From positions 52,955,415-53,019,414 of the forward strand of contig OX393578.1 of NCBI GenBank assembly GCA_947652605.1: DNA of 64,000 bases, given 5' to 3'. Positions 22,262 through 34,285 of the stretch are shown piece by piece. The stretch is from Elmis aenea. Lineage: Eukaryota > Arthropoda > Insecta > Coleoptera > Elmidae. How positions within the stretch are numbered: the stretch's first letter is position 1; every line of letters begins with the position of its first letter. Below the pieces are notes generated by a model. The model was given only the letters and a program-made list of their open reading frames with translations, made no database searches and was not told the origin of the DNA. The position numbers and the translations under genes are program-made.

Positions 22262-22826
22262 GAATGCAAGTTGAGCTGAAAAAAAAACACGAGTGCACGA
22301 AGTTCATGAGTGATTTTTTCTGATTCAACTTGCATGAGTGAAGATTTGTCAAAAATTATAGATTATTTGCAATGCACGAGTTATATTTTACCAGAAAATT
22401 TCCTTCACCTAACCTACCTGTCAAATCAAATGTATGTTATGTCAACTTTTAAAAGTACTGTCAGTGGTGCTTCAGGGGTGTGGTTTAATCTATATTAAAG
22501 TAACGCTACTGGTCGCCGAAATTCGTCAAAAAAATATCAATACCATAATATTTAATTCCCTCTCCAAATTAATATTTTCGACCAATCACAACCTCAGATT
22601 TCTTAGAAATGACCAATAAACGCATGAAAATCTGTTAATAGCGAAAGGGATATTATCAGTGTTTGATTATGTTTATTGGTCGTTTCTAGGAAATCTGAGA
22701 AAACGCAAATTTGACAAAGAAATGTAAAATTATTACCGTGCAATAACGTTCCTATTGGTAGTCTCTAGAAGATTTAAGATTAGTGCTTGGTTGAAAACGC
22801 AAATTTGACAGGTGAAGGAAATTTTC
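22262..22826 (+). mobile_element. MITE-like repeat E, copy 1 (intron 1)
   Basis: Inverted ends gaaaatttccttcacc (22394) and ggtgaaggaaattttc (ending 22826). Homology with the copy at 51912 starts earlier, at 22262 (cgaatgcaagttgagctgaa). Inner motifs tggtttaatctatattaaag, gctactggtcgccgaaat and an internal inverted pair (agatttcttagaaa / ttctaggaaatct). Other copies are at 38470..39009 and 51912..52354. Non-coding; superfamily unknown. Confidence 0.8.
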
Positions 22827-24514
22827 TATGTAGGTTTTACGTCTAAATGTTAGTAAGTTTTCATTATCGTGTAGATAGTTTTTTTGCTTACTAGAGTTAA
22901 TCAGTTTTCTGAAAAACCAACGGAGTACACTCCATAGGTAGGATTTGCTTCATTAGGTTTTATATCACGCTGGGTAAATTATATTAAGTATAATTACAGA
23001 GGAAGTAGACTTAATAATCTATCAAGATCAATTATCTTCGTGGTTTTTATCCGTTTTGTGCTGAGAACATTGCAACTTTACGGCATTAACGGTATTTTAT
23101 AAATTAAGAAAAATCGTAATTGAAAATTGCACAAAACCTGGGCAATAACTCATAAACCGCCTCCATTTATCATTCTGTATCATAATCCGTGCTGCAATAG
23201 AACACGGAATATAAAATATCTATAATAACCGCACTTAGAGAAGCATCGTTGCAAGAACTGGTTTCGAGAATAAATCAAGTGTGCCGAGCCTCGAGAAACA
23301 ACGGCACGACTAAACAACCAAGCAGAGATATGAGGTGAATCGCAGCAGGTCATGCGGTTCATGGACTACTAGATCACCGTAAAAAACACAGCTTTTTATT
23401 GCGTGGCTTTTTATTTTTTGTTGTATCTTCCCTGAAGCATAAAGTAACCATATCGTTCCAGCTATTAGTTAAACTTGTTATAATTTTCAGTGCGGACGAA
23501 ACCGAAAAAAGATTTAAATTAAAAACGTCTTCCGACGTGCAAGCCAAACTCGCGATTGCTAACTATCATTCCGCTGCAAACTTTTACATTTTTATGTAGT
23601 TTGTTTGTCGAGTTGATTAACAATTTGTCACGCTCTGTATATTTCATTTTCATTACGTAATTTGTTAATGTACAATTTGCAACAACTTTTGAACACTTTC
23701 CCCTGCAATGTAACCGTGAAACATATATTTTAATGAACATGCAAAGTTCTGTATTATTCATACACAACAACAGTAATTGAAAGGAAAATTTATTGTTTAT
23801 AGGAGTGCCTGTGTGTACAAATGCTTATTGTATTTTATTACAATTATATATTAACAGTTCATCGAATTGAGATGCAGGAAAAAGCAATTAATAGCCTTTT
23901 TAGGAGTGTATATATAAATCAACTTTGCACGTTTAAAATCATTTTCTCGTTTAGAAGTTACGCACATTACGCGCCGCAGCCTTGTGGTTAAGTCAGTTCC
24001 GTTTACTCGCATGCGTAGCAAACAGTAGGTGCGGAACAATTAAAAAAACTTTATTATCTCCTTGATAAGCGACAGTGCAAGAGCTAGAATTACGTGTTTC
24101 CTTACCGGAAGCGATGGCGATATCATCCTTTGGAAGGTCGGAATAACATTCTACATCACGTCAACCTTGCTGGCGCATGTTTATTTTTGGTAACTTCCAA
24201 CTGTAGAAATGGAACGACCTCAAAAAGCCCTTATCGCTTTTTTTGTTTGTAACGCACATGAATATTATGAGGAAATTGTAAAAAAAGGCCACGCTAATGC
24301 GTTCCTTTATGGTTCCGTTATTGTCAGCGCAGTCACACTAGCGCGATGATGGTTCCCTTACACATTTTTTTAGTTAATAATAAGTAATGGTTATGTGGCG
24401 ACTGCTTCTAAAGCAATTAACACAGTTTTTCCATCACAAAACTAACGATTGATAATAATTATTGTCAGGCCTTATCTAGTTCAAAAAACAGTTTTTTCTA
24501 CTACAACTAATGAA

Positions 24515-24815
24515 AACGACTCTTACCGTACAGCTTGCATGCACAGTAAGTGAGTCCTAACGCACGGTAAGCAAAACGCACACGTCTAGAAATGTCAAAG
24601 TAGGCTTACCCCAAAATTGACAAGACAACGTAATTACATGTGTATAAGCCTAAAAGCCGTTAAAATCGTAGGTATGTGATCGTAGAAAAAGTAAGCTACA
24701 TAGCACGATTTGTAAGGCAATTACGCACTTGTGGAAATACGCACTCGCCGCACGCGGCTCTGTGCGTAACTTCTTACAACTCTTGTTATGTAATATACTA
24801 TTGTAGCATAGCTAC
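24515..24815 (-). repeat. Dispersed repeat C, copy 2 (intron 1)
   Basis: Reverse complement of the repeat at 3021..3610 and 43936..44320. It has the cgcacggtaagcaaaacgca and gtgatcgtagaaaaagtaag motifs and lacks the hAT insertion. Confidence 0.8.
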
Positions 24816-26439
24816 ATCATCGGACGACCATTAACATTTTATATTTTTCCCTCATACTTTTTAATTTTGAAGGGCCTCAAAAACATTGTTTGCTCCGGGC
24901 CTCGCATTAACTCTGGAAGGCCCTGATTATTGTTTCAATAAATGAATCCTCATTCGTACACACTTAGCAAACTTTAGCCACCGATTTCCATATAGGCAAC
25001 AAGAAACAGACCAAGGTGGCAATATTTGGGTTATTAGTTACATTTTAACGAACTCCTCATTAATATCAAAGTAATTATCATAACACGCGAAATAAGAACT
25101 TCCGCTAATGCGATCTAATTGTGTCGGTTGTATATTATTCTTCCCCGATACTGTTTTTTTTTACCCAATTTATGAATTCTTGATTGTAATAGGATTGTAG
25201 ATTACATCGAAGTGCAATTACGTAAGTTTTTTTTTATGCTTATGTGTGATGCGGTGCGAGGCGAATCGGCATAATTATCAAAGTGGGCCAAGGTGCTGTG
25301 TTAACTATATTCTCATCGTCATAATTAAAACATTTCACAATAATATTATGAGAAATTCGTTCTACCCGTTAACGATGGCTATCGTTAGTGTTTCAAAGTT
25401 TTATTTTCATTTATCAACACTCTTAAACGAGGTTTCCCTGGCGGTATCATTTTTATTTCGAAAAGTTTGGTTTTAAATTTTGTTTATTATATTTCAAACT
25501 GTGCACAGAATTACCTACATGGTTAAGCAAGTTGGCTGTAGTTTTTCAAAAACTCTTGTCCTAAATTTCGATTTGGTTATTTCATTTCCTGAAACTTTTC
25601 GTCATTAGTGCAGTTTTGTAGTTGTTTCCTTATTTTGTTCTTAACGTAAATATCGAGCACCAATTAAACGAATCTAGAGCAAGGGGGAATTTCATTGTAG
25701 TTGATCTTATTAGACTGTATTTTCTTCTTCGTTCAGTAAAGCTTTTAAAAGAATACTGGTAATTTAGAAACAAGTGTACTTCATAAAAAGAAATTTCTAG
25801 ATAATAATGGAATTTACGTAAGAGTTTTATGGGAAAAGCTTTTAGAGCACTCTCCGTTAAACAATATAATTTAAGATCATTTATTGTATAAGGTCATGTA
25901 TAATGGATATTTTAAAACGGAAATTTGTATAGAAAACAACTTTTGCATATTCCCACCGTTTTGTGTGTAACATATATTGTTTGTTATCGTTGTGACAGTA
26001 AAAAATCATAAAGAGAAATGCACACCAATGATTTAATTTGGAAAATTATCGGAAATATAAACTGTTTTTGAAAAACCTCGCCAGGGATTTTTAAAAAGGT
26101 AGTGAGGTGCACTCAAATTAATCTTTAAGTTACTTAATAATATGTAAAAGTTAATTTAAAACATTACTAATCTTACTTTAAGAAGGAACGCTTCTTGAAA
26201 AAATCTATCCTTGAAATCTCAGGAGAGAAAAAAGTCTCGAAACAGGTCTTGCTCGTCTTCAAGAAGCGTTTAGTTTTAGAAAAAAGTGATATTATAATCC
26301 TTCTCCTTCTTAATCTGGTTCTCTTGTACCGTTCGGTGTCAAGGTATTGTCCCTAGTTCTTGATTTTTGTTTTTCAATGTTTATCTATCATTGGCTAACT
26401 GTGTCACATTTCTTTAGCTGACTACTTCTTTATCTTCTG
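24816..26439. other. Intron 1 interior
   Basis: A short GC-rich scrap (ccgggcctcgcattaactct, 24896..24930) resembles hAT-like MITE interiors. Otherwise AT-rich with no recognised element. Confidence 0.35.
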
Positions 26440-26900
26440 TGTCTAGCTTCGTTTCTCATTTTGTTCTTGGTTTTTCCTTCTACTTCTTTTTCCCTCGAAC
26501 TTCGTTTTTCATCCCAATTTTGCGTATATGCTTTCTGGCATGCGTAGTAGATGTCCTAGCCATCTTAATTGTTTGTCTCTATCTTTTTCTTTGTGTCTTT
26601 CACTCATAGGCTTTTTCTGATTTTCTCGTTGATTATCTTATCCATTGGTCTACATCCTTCTATTCTTCTCAAAAATCTCATCTCCTGTGTCTGCATCCTT
26701 TGTTTGTTAGTGCCCAAGTTTCTTAACTGTAAGTAAGAATGGGTACGTACACTGCATCTAAGCTTTTTTTAGATATCTCCTTCTTACTGATCAAGCATTT
26801 GTTAGTGACGTGATAAAATTTCATCGTTGCAGCTATTCTATTCAGCCCTTCTTCCAATTGCCATTCTCTGCAATTATCGTTTCTAGATATTTAAAATTTG
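26440..26900 (-). pseudogene. LINE C-terminal tail in SoxC intron
   Basis: Minus-strand reading shows pieces such as ETWALTNK, a CRPMDKIINEKIRKS-like block, IKMARTSTTHARKHIR and an AAMKFYHVTNKCLIS block in several frames. These resemble the segment after the RT palm of insect non-LTR retrotransposons. 5'-truncated and frameshifted, it lies antisense to SoxC. Confidence 0.6.
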
Positions 26901-28079
26901 ATACTTGCTCTATCTTTTCTTGGTATATATTATTGTATACGTTTATATTTGAAATGAATCCATACCTTAAAAGCTAATTGCTTATTGTACTTGCTTTTAA
27001 TCGCCGTGTACGTTACGATGGGTTGTTTATTATTTCGGTTTGTGCAAAGAACCTTCTTCAAACTGAATTTTAATAAGGTGCCAAAAAAATGCGCTAATGT
27101 TTAACGTTGAAATGTGCAGAAACGTGTTCCTTGCAATTAAGTTCGCTGTTGAACGCTTCAGTTTATAAAATACTGTTATTTATATACGAATGAAAGTGGT
27201 TACGCCATGTCAATCATGTAATATTGCAACAGTAAGTTAACAGTAGCAATATTGCGTTGATTTTAGGTCAAACCCGATGCAAAATTTTACATTAATACAA
27301 CACTTTTTTCGTAACTCTGCTATTTATGTTAGAAAAGAAGACGGGTTTTGCTCGGTGTAATAATTAAAGGTATATAGTTCACAAGACGAGTAATTTGCTT
27401 AGGAGTTGGAGCGTTATTAATTAACTTTTTTTGAGTAGCTGGAACGTTAACACGTAGTTTCATATTAAGTTTGCTTAATCGAGTTTTTCCATGGGCATAA
27501 AAGAAAACAAATTAGTCCAATGAAGTTGTTCGTTTTTCAATCACGTCAAAAATATTGGCATGTTTTGTTCAAGTGGCACCTCCGATATTAAAACATCGTC
27601 TATACGTCGTACGCATGCACGCATGGATTTACCGGGCCCCATATTACGACGTATCTGCTGTACATAAGTTGAATTTCATTTCATTAACGGCGCAAACATA
27701 AAGCAAAAAGAAAATGGAAGTACTGCCGTGAAAGGAAATTTATTTGTAACTAATTCTGTTCTAGTCGAGAAAAGGGAAATAAAAGTTTTATGCTTTGTTT
27801 AATTAGGCAGAGTGGTTGGCACGGGCTTTTATATAAAGACTTTGGGTGTTTTTTGAAACAGGCCGCGATATCACGATAATGGAATTCCTTAATCTTTTAT
27901 TTTTCCTTCCCGTTCAAGCGTTCTTGCTTACATGGCCGCGCGTTGACTAATAGAAAATAAATATGTGGCGTTAATGGAGACTTCATCTTTCGGCGGAAAG
28001 TAATTAACAAAATATACAAGGATAACCACATAGGTTAGTCGGTTCTGTTCAATATTTAACGAGTTGAATTTTAAATATA

Positions 28080-28571
28080 CAGCGTTATTCAAAAAGCCTG
28101 CAACAAATGGGAAAAAAATGTATTATTGATTTCTCAAAAAATTTTATTTTTCCTAAAAGTTGGTGCATGGCCTAAAACCAATTTTAAGATGAAAAACAGT
28201 TAAATAAAAAGTCATAGGACACTAGATTTTAACGATTTTTGAAATATTCGCAAGAGTAAAGTGCCCTTATTTTAAGAGATACAAAAATTTTTTATAAGAA
28301 AAAGTTATTTAAAATCGTAAAATAAGGCTAGATTTAAATTTTGACTGTAAAATTCCAATTTTTATTTTTAAAAGAATCTTTAAGCACTCTACTCCTGCGA
28401 ATATTTCAAAAATCGCTAAAATCTAGTGTCCTATGACTTTTTATTAAATTTTTTTCATCTTAATATTAGTTTTAGGCCATGCACTAACTTTTATCGAGAA
28501 TAAAATTTTCTGAGAAATCAAAAAAATAAAAAAGTTTTTCCCATTTGTTGCAGACTTTTCGAATGTCGCTG
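28080..28571. mobile_element. Foldback MITE, 492 bp, TACAGCG ends
   Basis: TA-flanked inverted arms of about 240 bp start CAGCGTTATTCAAAAAGCCT and end with the complement (aagacttttcg-like, tcgctg). The arms share gtcataggacactagatttt and its complement. TA flanks point to the mariner superfamily. It is non-coding and lies about 450 bases before SoxC exon 2. Confidence 0.85.
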
Positions 28572-29021
28572 TACAATAATCCACAATTACCATATTTATA
28601 TTGATACGCCGATACAATAAGAAAACTTAATTGGTAGTTGCGAACAGAAAATCTGATCAGTACTGACTTATGTTAATATTCAATACCCGTATAGAGCGAA
28701 CAGCTTAATTACTATCTATTATATTATCTACATATAGACATACGTAGTAAGTATAACACGTATGGCGAATCCTTGATACGAGGTCAACATGAGGCAGTAC
28801 TTGTTATTTCCGGGCTTGCGCGCACTAGTAGGGTTGGCCGTGAAAGGACAACAGCCTTATTTTGACGGTATTGTTTATCTGTCCTTGCTTGCTAATTTTG
28901 ATAAATGTAGCGACAAGAGACTGGGCAGAAAATTGCTGTCTCGATTAATTGCCTCGGTGTGCTCATGTAAACGCGCGTACACACTTATAAATTACTAATG
29001 GCGTCTTCTCTTTTGTTACAG
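28572..29021 (+). other. Single-copy end of intron 1
   Basis: GC-richer than most of the intron and free of recognised repeats. A 69-codon open frame (28789..28998) ends in TAA before the acceptor. An in-frame ATG at 28998 reads through the acceptor into exon 2, so a transcript started here could encode a protein with MASSLLLQ replacing residues 1..41. No direct support for its use. Confidence 0.35.
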
Positions 29022-29876
29022 ACGAAAAAGAACAACCCCAATCACATTAAAAGGCCAATGAACGCCTTTATGGTATGGTCTCAGATCGAGCGCAGAAAAA
29101 TTTGCGAACTCCAACCAGACATGCATAACGCAGAGATATCTAAACGTTTGGGTCGTCGCTGGAAGCTGTTAAACGACGAGGAACGTCAACCGTTCATAGA
29201 AGAAGCGGAAAGATTGCGCCAGCTCCACCAGAAGGAATATCCAGACTATAAATACCGTCCTAGAAAGAAAACCGCCAAACCCACGCCAAAAGGTGCTTCT
29301 AAGAAAACCAAGAAAAGTCCATCGAAAGTACAGAAAAATGATAGCAATAATAATCATTCTGTAATTGAAAAGCGTTCGTATACGCCCGTTAAACGTTCGG
29401 CCGCGTCCGACGTGACGTGCCGTCTGAAAATTAGGCTAGGTTTGGATAGGCAACTGACGACCGTCAAGCCCACGACGACCCAGACACTACCCCCCGTTAA
29501 TTTCCTTACCAGTCTCGCAAAAGTTCCATCCAGTCCTTGCGATACACCCGATTCTCCCGAGAGCGCATCGTTCTACGATGACTCGTTCATGATGGACACT
29601 TCCGACGGCAGTCGCGTCCCAAATTTGCCAAATTATGTAAAGGAAGAACCCGACGACCGGGTCTCCCAAGACACGAGTCTCGCAGAATTGGACACCCTTA
29701 CCGATCTCTTTCCAGCTGATTTCAACCTGGAATCGCTCGCCGAAATCGACATCGAGACGGCATCCAACAGTTCTGGTTCGCATTTAGACTTCTCTTGCCC
29801 TCCCGATGTATCTATGATGTTGTCAGGTATAAGTGGGAGTGTTTGGAATGATCAAGCATTGTTCGCCAACTGTTGA
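29022..29876 (+). CDS. SoxC: SoxC transcription factor, coding exon 2 (HMG box)
   Basis: Encodes residues 42..325 and the stop. The HMG box spans about 49..121: RPMNAFMVW at 52..60 is the Sox signature, and [26 protein letters not shown] and [12 protein letters not shown] are group C hallmarks. It binds and bends DNA at ACAAT-type sites in the nucleus. A lysine-rich tail (122..147) can act as a second nuclear signal. VKEEP (247..251) fits a sumoylation site. Residues 250..290 are acidic and hydrophobic ([11 protein letters not shown]), as in the SoxC activation domain, and SGSHLDF...PDVSMML near the C-terminus parallels the conserved SoxC terminal motif. Drosophila Sox14 acts downstream of ecdysone; the same role here is inferred. 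The frame is intact. Confidence 0.95.
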   Translation, partial: TKKNNPNHIKRPMNAFMVWSQIERRKICELQPDMHNAEISKRLGRRWKLLNDEERQPFIEEAERLRQLHQKEYPDYKYRPRKKTAKPTPKGASKKTKKSPSKVQKNDSNNNHSVIEKRSYTPVKRSAASDVTCRLKIRLGLDRQLTTVKPTTTQTLPPVNFLTSLAKVPSSPCDTPDSPESASFYDDSFMMDTSDGSRVPNLPNYVKEEPDDRVSQDTSLAELDTLTDLFPADFNLESLAEIDIETASNSSGSHLDFSCPPDVSMMLSGISGSVWNDQALFANC

Positions 29877-30040
29877 ACGGAGATTAAAAGACTGTCGACT
29901 CGGAATTTGGTCGTGTCGATGCATACAATCATAAGTATACCGCACTATGTGCAGTCCAGTACAGTCAGGCGAGTGTTGGCGTCGCTGTTGTTCATTCAGA
30001 CGCTTAGAGAGTAGTTGACATATGACTGTACCCGCGTCAT

Positions 30041-30083
30041 TATATAATTATTAATTATTATTATTATATTATTATTATTATTA
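30041..30083. repeat. (ATT)n microsatellite in 3' UTR
   Basis: A run of ATT/TTA trinucleotides with small interruptions, about 150 bases after the SoxC stop codon. Confidence 0.85.
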
Positions 30084-30224
30084 ACCCCCTATGATGATCT
30101 CATTTTATGTTTTTTTTTTTTGTATTTATCATTGTAGCGCAGTTTCACTTCAGTTCAGTCACAATACGTATTTACCCCCGGATTTAACCAGTTGTTAGTG
30201 CCTAGCTCAGTATGATATGTCAGG

Positions 30225-30240
30225 CCCGGCTTCGGCCGGG
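30225..30240 (+). promoter_or_regulatory. C(UUCG)G tetraloop hairpin in SoxC 3' UTR
   Basis: CCCGGC-TTCG-GCCGGG forms a 6-bp all-GC stem closed by a C-G pair on a UUCG loop, one of the most stable RNA tetraloops known. It lies 350 bases after the stop codon. It would form only in the sense transcript as UUCG. The role is unknown; it could shape or protect the UTR. Confidence 0.6.
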
Positions 30241-30854
30241 ACTTAGTTTTGACACATCTTCACCCTTACCGTATCCGTAAGGGACACAAAATCAGGCTGT
30301 GATTCATCTGTTCGATGACCAATATTTAGTTGTGAAGTCCGTAGTCTGACGGTTTTCTGCTTACACAAACAGTCCGGGCGCACTTTGACCTGTCGTGGCG
30401 TCTCTTGTAAAGGCGACCGACGAACAGCTGATTTTTTCAGATTTACTGCCAAACGCGGACGCTTCATTGTTCATTATAATCCATATTGTATGGTTAAGTT
30501 CGTTTAATAAGGTATATTAATCACATATATTTCGTTCGTCCAGATTTTAAAAAAAAAGTACTTAAATTGTAATTCTTTAAACAGCTGTAACGATAAGCAC
30601 TGTGGGTCGTAGGACTTAGGGAGTCGATATTATGATAAGATATATCTAATAGGCTAGGGTTGTTTGTGCTGCTACAGATTGGGCATTTTGGTTACTTTGT
30701 TATGCACAAGTTGTATTTCTTGTACATATTTGTTTTGTTCATATTATTTAACCGTTCGGGTGTTGTCGCATCATCGAAATATTTGAATATTATTATTACA
30801 TACGCTTAAACCATGTTTTAGTTCGATGTTCGATTAAAGTCAATGCACAAACTT

Positions 30855-30867
30855 AATAAATAATAAA
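30855..30867 (+). terminator. SoxC: Proximal SoxC poly(A) signals
   Basis: Two AATAAA hexamers (30855..30860 and 30862..30867), about 980 bases after the stop codon, with GT/T-rich sequence downstream. Confidence 0.5.
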
Positions 30868-31728
30868 ATAATAGTATATAACGTTTTTGAAATTTACAAC
30901 TAGTGTAGCGAGCCACATCGATATTCTTATATTAACATGATATTCAGACGCGGTCGGCGTCCTAAGTGTGCTTTCAATGTACTAGAATATAACTTTATGA
31001 TAATATTAAAGTTAGAATTTCATCGGACTGTCCGTATATTTAAGAGTTTTCGAATTTTAAAATTTTATGAGGCCTGGTACAGTATGAAAAATGTAGAGTA
31101 ACATATTTGGTGTATTTTTGTACCCAATATTTGTTTTGACCCCGGTACGACTGCAGAACAACTCTTTGAGCTGCGTTGCTGACTGACTTAGAGTAGAGAT
31201 TATACTATTATTGCGCTTATCAGTCGATAATAACGGTTTTCCTTTGTTGCATTTTGGTTCAGCGCATTCTCGACTAGTTGTTCTGCGCTCGTGCTCCGCG
31301 GTTTTGTATATAACTTGTAAAAAATTGCTCATGTAAAGATTTATATTGTTTTGTTATATTGTACTGTTTAATCGATCAGTTTATGTTATTATTCTTGCAA
31401 TAATTAACTGCCCCAACGAAAAAATTGTTGTCGAAGTTCAGATGGCCTATTCGTTTGACTTCTTTTTGAGAATTTACCAAATGAACTTCGACGTAGCTAC
31501 AAACATAAAGAGTTCATTTCCTCTCATTGTTGATGTTAGGTTTATTCTGGCGAACGATTTGAGATAACAAAGTTTAGCAATATTTTTACATATTACCTTG
31601 ATGTATCATAAGTCCTTTGGCATATATTTGTAAATCCCTTGTATAATATTCATATACTATATTGCAGTTATAGTGTGTACATTTTGTATTGTAGTTGCTG
31701 TTTATAAATATATTATTATATGGCCAAC

Positions 31729-31734
31729 AATAAA
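31729..31734 (+). terminator. SoxC: Distal SoxC poly(A) signal candidate
   Basis: AATAAA followed by a T-rich stretch (31738..31775), 1.85 kb after the stop. It would give a long UTR form. Confidence 0.35.
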
Positions 31735-31750
31735 TTGATTTTTTAAAATT

Positions 31751-32420
31751 ACCACTTTCTTTCATTGTTACCACTTCGTTTTAAGCTATTTCATCTCGAG
31801 ATTAATTAGTGTTTGGGACGAAAGCGGCGTAAACTTCAATGGCAATTTAAGAAAGACGACGTATTCCAGAAGTTATTTGCTTTTGTATCAAATTTAGCAG
31901 TTTCGGTAACCGAAGAACCTCATTAAATATTTCAATTTTCGTGGAAAGTCGTTACGATGAGCCATAAAACAGGAAGACTATGGTGATGCAATACAGTTAT
32001 CGTCGAAGTTGGGTTTGTCAGCCTCGGAGAACGTATTTAGAGATTGTATGGCAACAGCAGTAAAATATAAGTATTCATTTGGTTTACCTGCCTGCATTTA
32101 TTAGACATACACACGATCTAATTGTATATATCCAACAATTGGTACGGTGATAAACACACGAAAAATAGTGATTATTTATTTTGCAGAACAGAGCACATGT
32201 TTTATAAGTCTGTTACAACATATGATCCGATACTTAATAAAGTAAAAAAATTGCTTTAAAAAAGATTTATTACTAAAAAAATAAACTTAAACTTTTGATG
32301 AAAAGAATATCAAAATAAAAGCAAAAAAACAGCTTCTGAAAAGAATTAGATAACTTTACCTTTCCAGTTTTGCCTGCAATTCAGACAAAGGTAAGTAACT
32401 TGCATTTGTGATTATTACAT
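31751..32420. other. Intergenic sequence after SoxC
   Basis: No gene or repeat recognised. Confidence 0.4.
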
Positions 32421-33244
32421 ACCGGGTGTAAATGAAGTGTGGTACACCCCCTTTTTTTCTTTAGTTTTGATTTAAGATAAATGAAATTTTAGTCATATGA
32501 TATGTGCAAAAAACCTGGCTTTTTGAGCACATCCACACATCTGTTACACTTCCGGTTTCGCCGGAAATGACCCCAACTTTGTTATTTTAAATGGAACACC
32601 CTGTATGTTTTTACATTTTTGAAAAGAGGAAGCGATTTTGGATACAACTGCACTATTTTGGTTAATTTTTATAACTCAAAAAAATTTTTGAACAAAATTT
32701 AGTTTTTTTAAATGGAACTATGGTGGTACAAGCGGTTATTTAAATGGAGCATCTTCTAAACCTAACGAATCCATCGATACCAACAACTTGTATTTTTATT
32801 AAGAGTCTGCTTCAAAAACTTCAAATTATTGTGAAGATTTATTAAAAGATCCTGTTAATCGCAGTACACACAGTATTTTTAAAAAGATAAAACATTGCTC
32901 TTTCATTATAAAGTCATGGCTAACTAGGGTTTCCATTTAAAAAAATATATAAGTTAACTTCATATCTCAAAAGTAAAGGTCGCTAAAAATTTGAATTTTG
33001 TTTTTAAATTAAGCATAAAAATATGTATGAAAAACCTTCATAACATTTTAATAAATAAAGATGTAAATTTTCAAAAATGATGAAATTTCATTTTTCGTCT
33101 GTAGTGCCAAAATTGAAAGCGATATAAAAAATCTGATTACATAGGCGTTATTTTCTCAAAAAAATAGCCCAAGGGACTGATATCAGATTTTCGCTAACCG
33201 GCAACCGAGATACCCCGTAAAACATTCGAATTTGGTCCACCCTG
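32421..33244. repeat. Mosaic of decayed TACAGGGTG-family pieces
   Basis: The block around 32540..32610 (cttccggtttcgccggaaat, atggaacaccctgta) resembles the arm segment at 6560..6620. The right edge (33205..33244: accgagatacc, tcgaatttggtccaccctg) is a right end of the family at 40056..42181. No complete element or frame. Confidence 0.5.
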
Positions 33245-33249
33245 TATAT

Positions 33250-34096
33250 TTGTTTTAGTATCATTTTTCGATAAACAGTATGTACATCTTTCGCGTTTTA
33301 CACCACTAGCCAATGCTTCAAAAGATTTTCAGTTAAATGACAAATTTTGTTCTGGTTGCGCTTTTAATTCTTAGCCAAAATAAATTTGAGACTTGCTGTC
33401 ACACAATTTATATTTTGATGACTTACTAGGAATAAACTGTTTGAAAGTACATCAGCCGCAAAATCAAATGAACTGCTCATCTACGGTTGCATTTTGTTCA
33501 AGGAATATATTTTTGGGAGTAGGTACTTCCACCCATATTTCTCTTACAGCGTCAAGCTTCTTTATTCTCGACGTGTAGGTTTATTATCAAACCAAACACG
33601 CGAGATATGGTACAAAATGTTTTCAGAGACAATGTAGCACGGAAAATGGACTACCAGTTTCTTTATTCCACAAGCTCTTTGTTGACTCTCCATAAGATTT
33701 GAAAACTCCTGCTAATAATTATAATAATGCAATATGTTTAAAAATTGGCTTTTCTAAACCTCTTAATTTTTTTTGTGGAAAACCTTTACCTTCAATACCT
33801 TCAGTATGGTTCAAATGCACTTTTCGCATCTGTTATTCTTGTAGTAGCATACTTTGTAATACCTGGAATATATCTTTTAACATACGCAGATGCTAACCAA
33901 TAACCACTCTGGTACCTACCATTCTTTGACTAAATTGATTAAATAGACGTGATAGCTGCAACGGGCAGTTTTCACTTTCGTTACTGGTGTAATTTTCATA
34001 TTCAGATATATTTGCATCGATGTCAGATAACTCTTCAAGCAGCTCAGCATCACAGATCTGCGATTTGCCATAATTTGCAGTAAAACTATTAAACAT
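33250..34096 (-). pseudogene. piggyBac transposase relic, internally deleted
   Basis: On the minus strand an acidic N-terminal frame (from ATG 34096: LLEELSDIDANISEYE) leads into broken frames with FDNKPTRRE, a REIWVEV...NATVDEQF block and KQFIPSKSSKYKL-like residues, the order seen in the first half of piggyBac transposases. It then jumps to KRERCTYCLSKNDTKT, the start of the C-terminal cysteine-rich zinc domain. The middle with most catalytic residues is missing. Stops and frameshifts show it is dead. TTAA flanks were not established. Confidence 0.75.
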
Positions 34097-34285
34097 TACC
34101 TACTATACATACTAAACTAAAGAAGTATATGCAAATTTGTTTATTTTTGGCTAAGGCTAACAAACAAGCAAAAACTTGTTAAAACTTGTAGATTTTATAG
34201 TACATTCGAATCGACTTGTTTCAACATCGTTAAATCAGCCTTGTAAAACCAAAATATGTCTACAAACTTGTTTAATTTCGTTAAA

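Larger units (their letters stand above)
19163..29021 (+). other. SoxC intron 1, 9,859 bp
   Basis: Donor GTAGGT, acceptor tcttttgttacag. Recognised content: repeats at 22262..22826, 24515..24815, 26440..26900 and 28080..28571, plus short direct repeats. The first 3 kb (19163..22260) and the last 450 bases look single-copy and are the likeliest places for enhancers. GC-richer patches at 19670..19750 and 20640..20820 carry CACGTG boxes and a TGAGTCA site (20759..20765). No coding exon seen inside. Confidence 0.8.
29877..31750 (+). other. Predicted SoxC 3' UTR
   Basis: AT-rich sequence with AATAAA clusters at 30855..30867 and 31729..31734, suggesting short and long UTR forms. Contains an (ATT)n tract, a tetraloop hairpin and a GC-richer block 30240..30470. 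Minus-strand frames at 30243..30467 and 31057..31332 and the + frame at 31346..31567 show no family signature and are probably chance. Confidence 0.55.

Noticed and set aside
30243..30467. 74-codon minus frame in the SoxC 3' UTR
   Set aside because: No recognised family or splice context; treated as chance in a GC-richer part of the UTR.
31057..31332. 91-codon minus frame downstream of SoxC
   Set aside because: No family signature; lies within the predicted long 3' UTR form and probably arises by chance.
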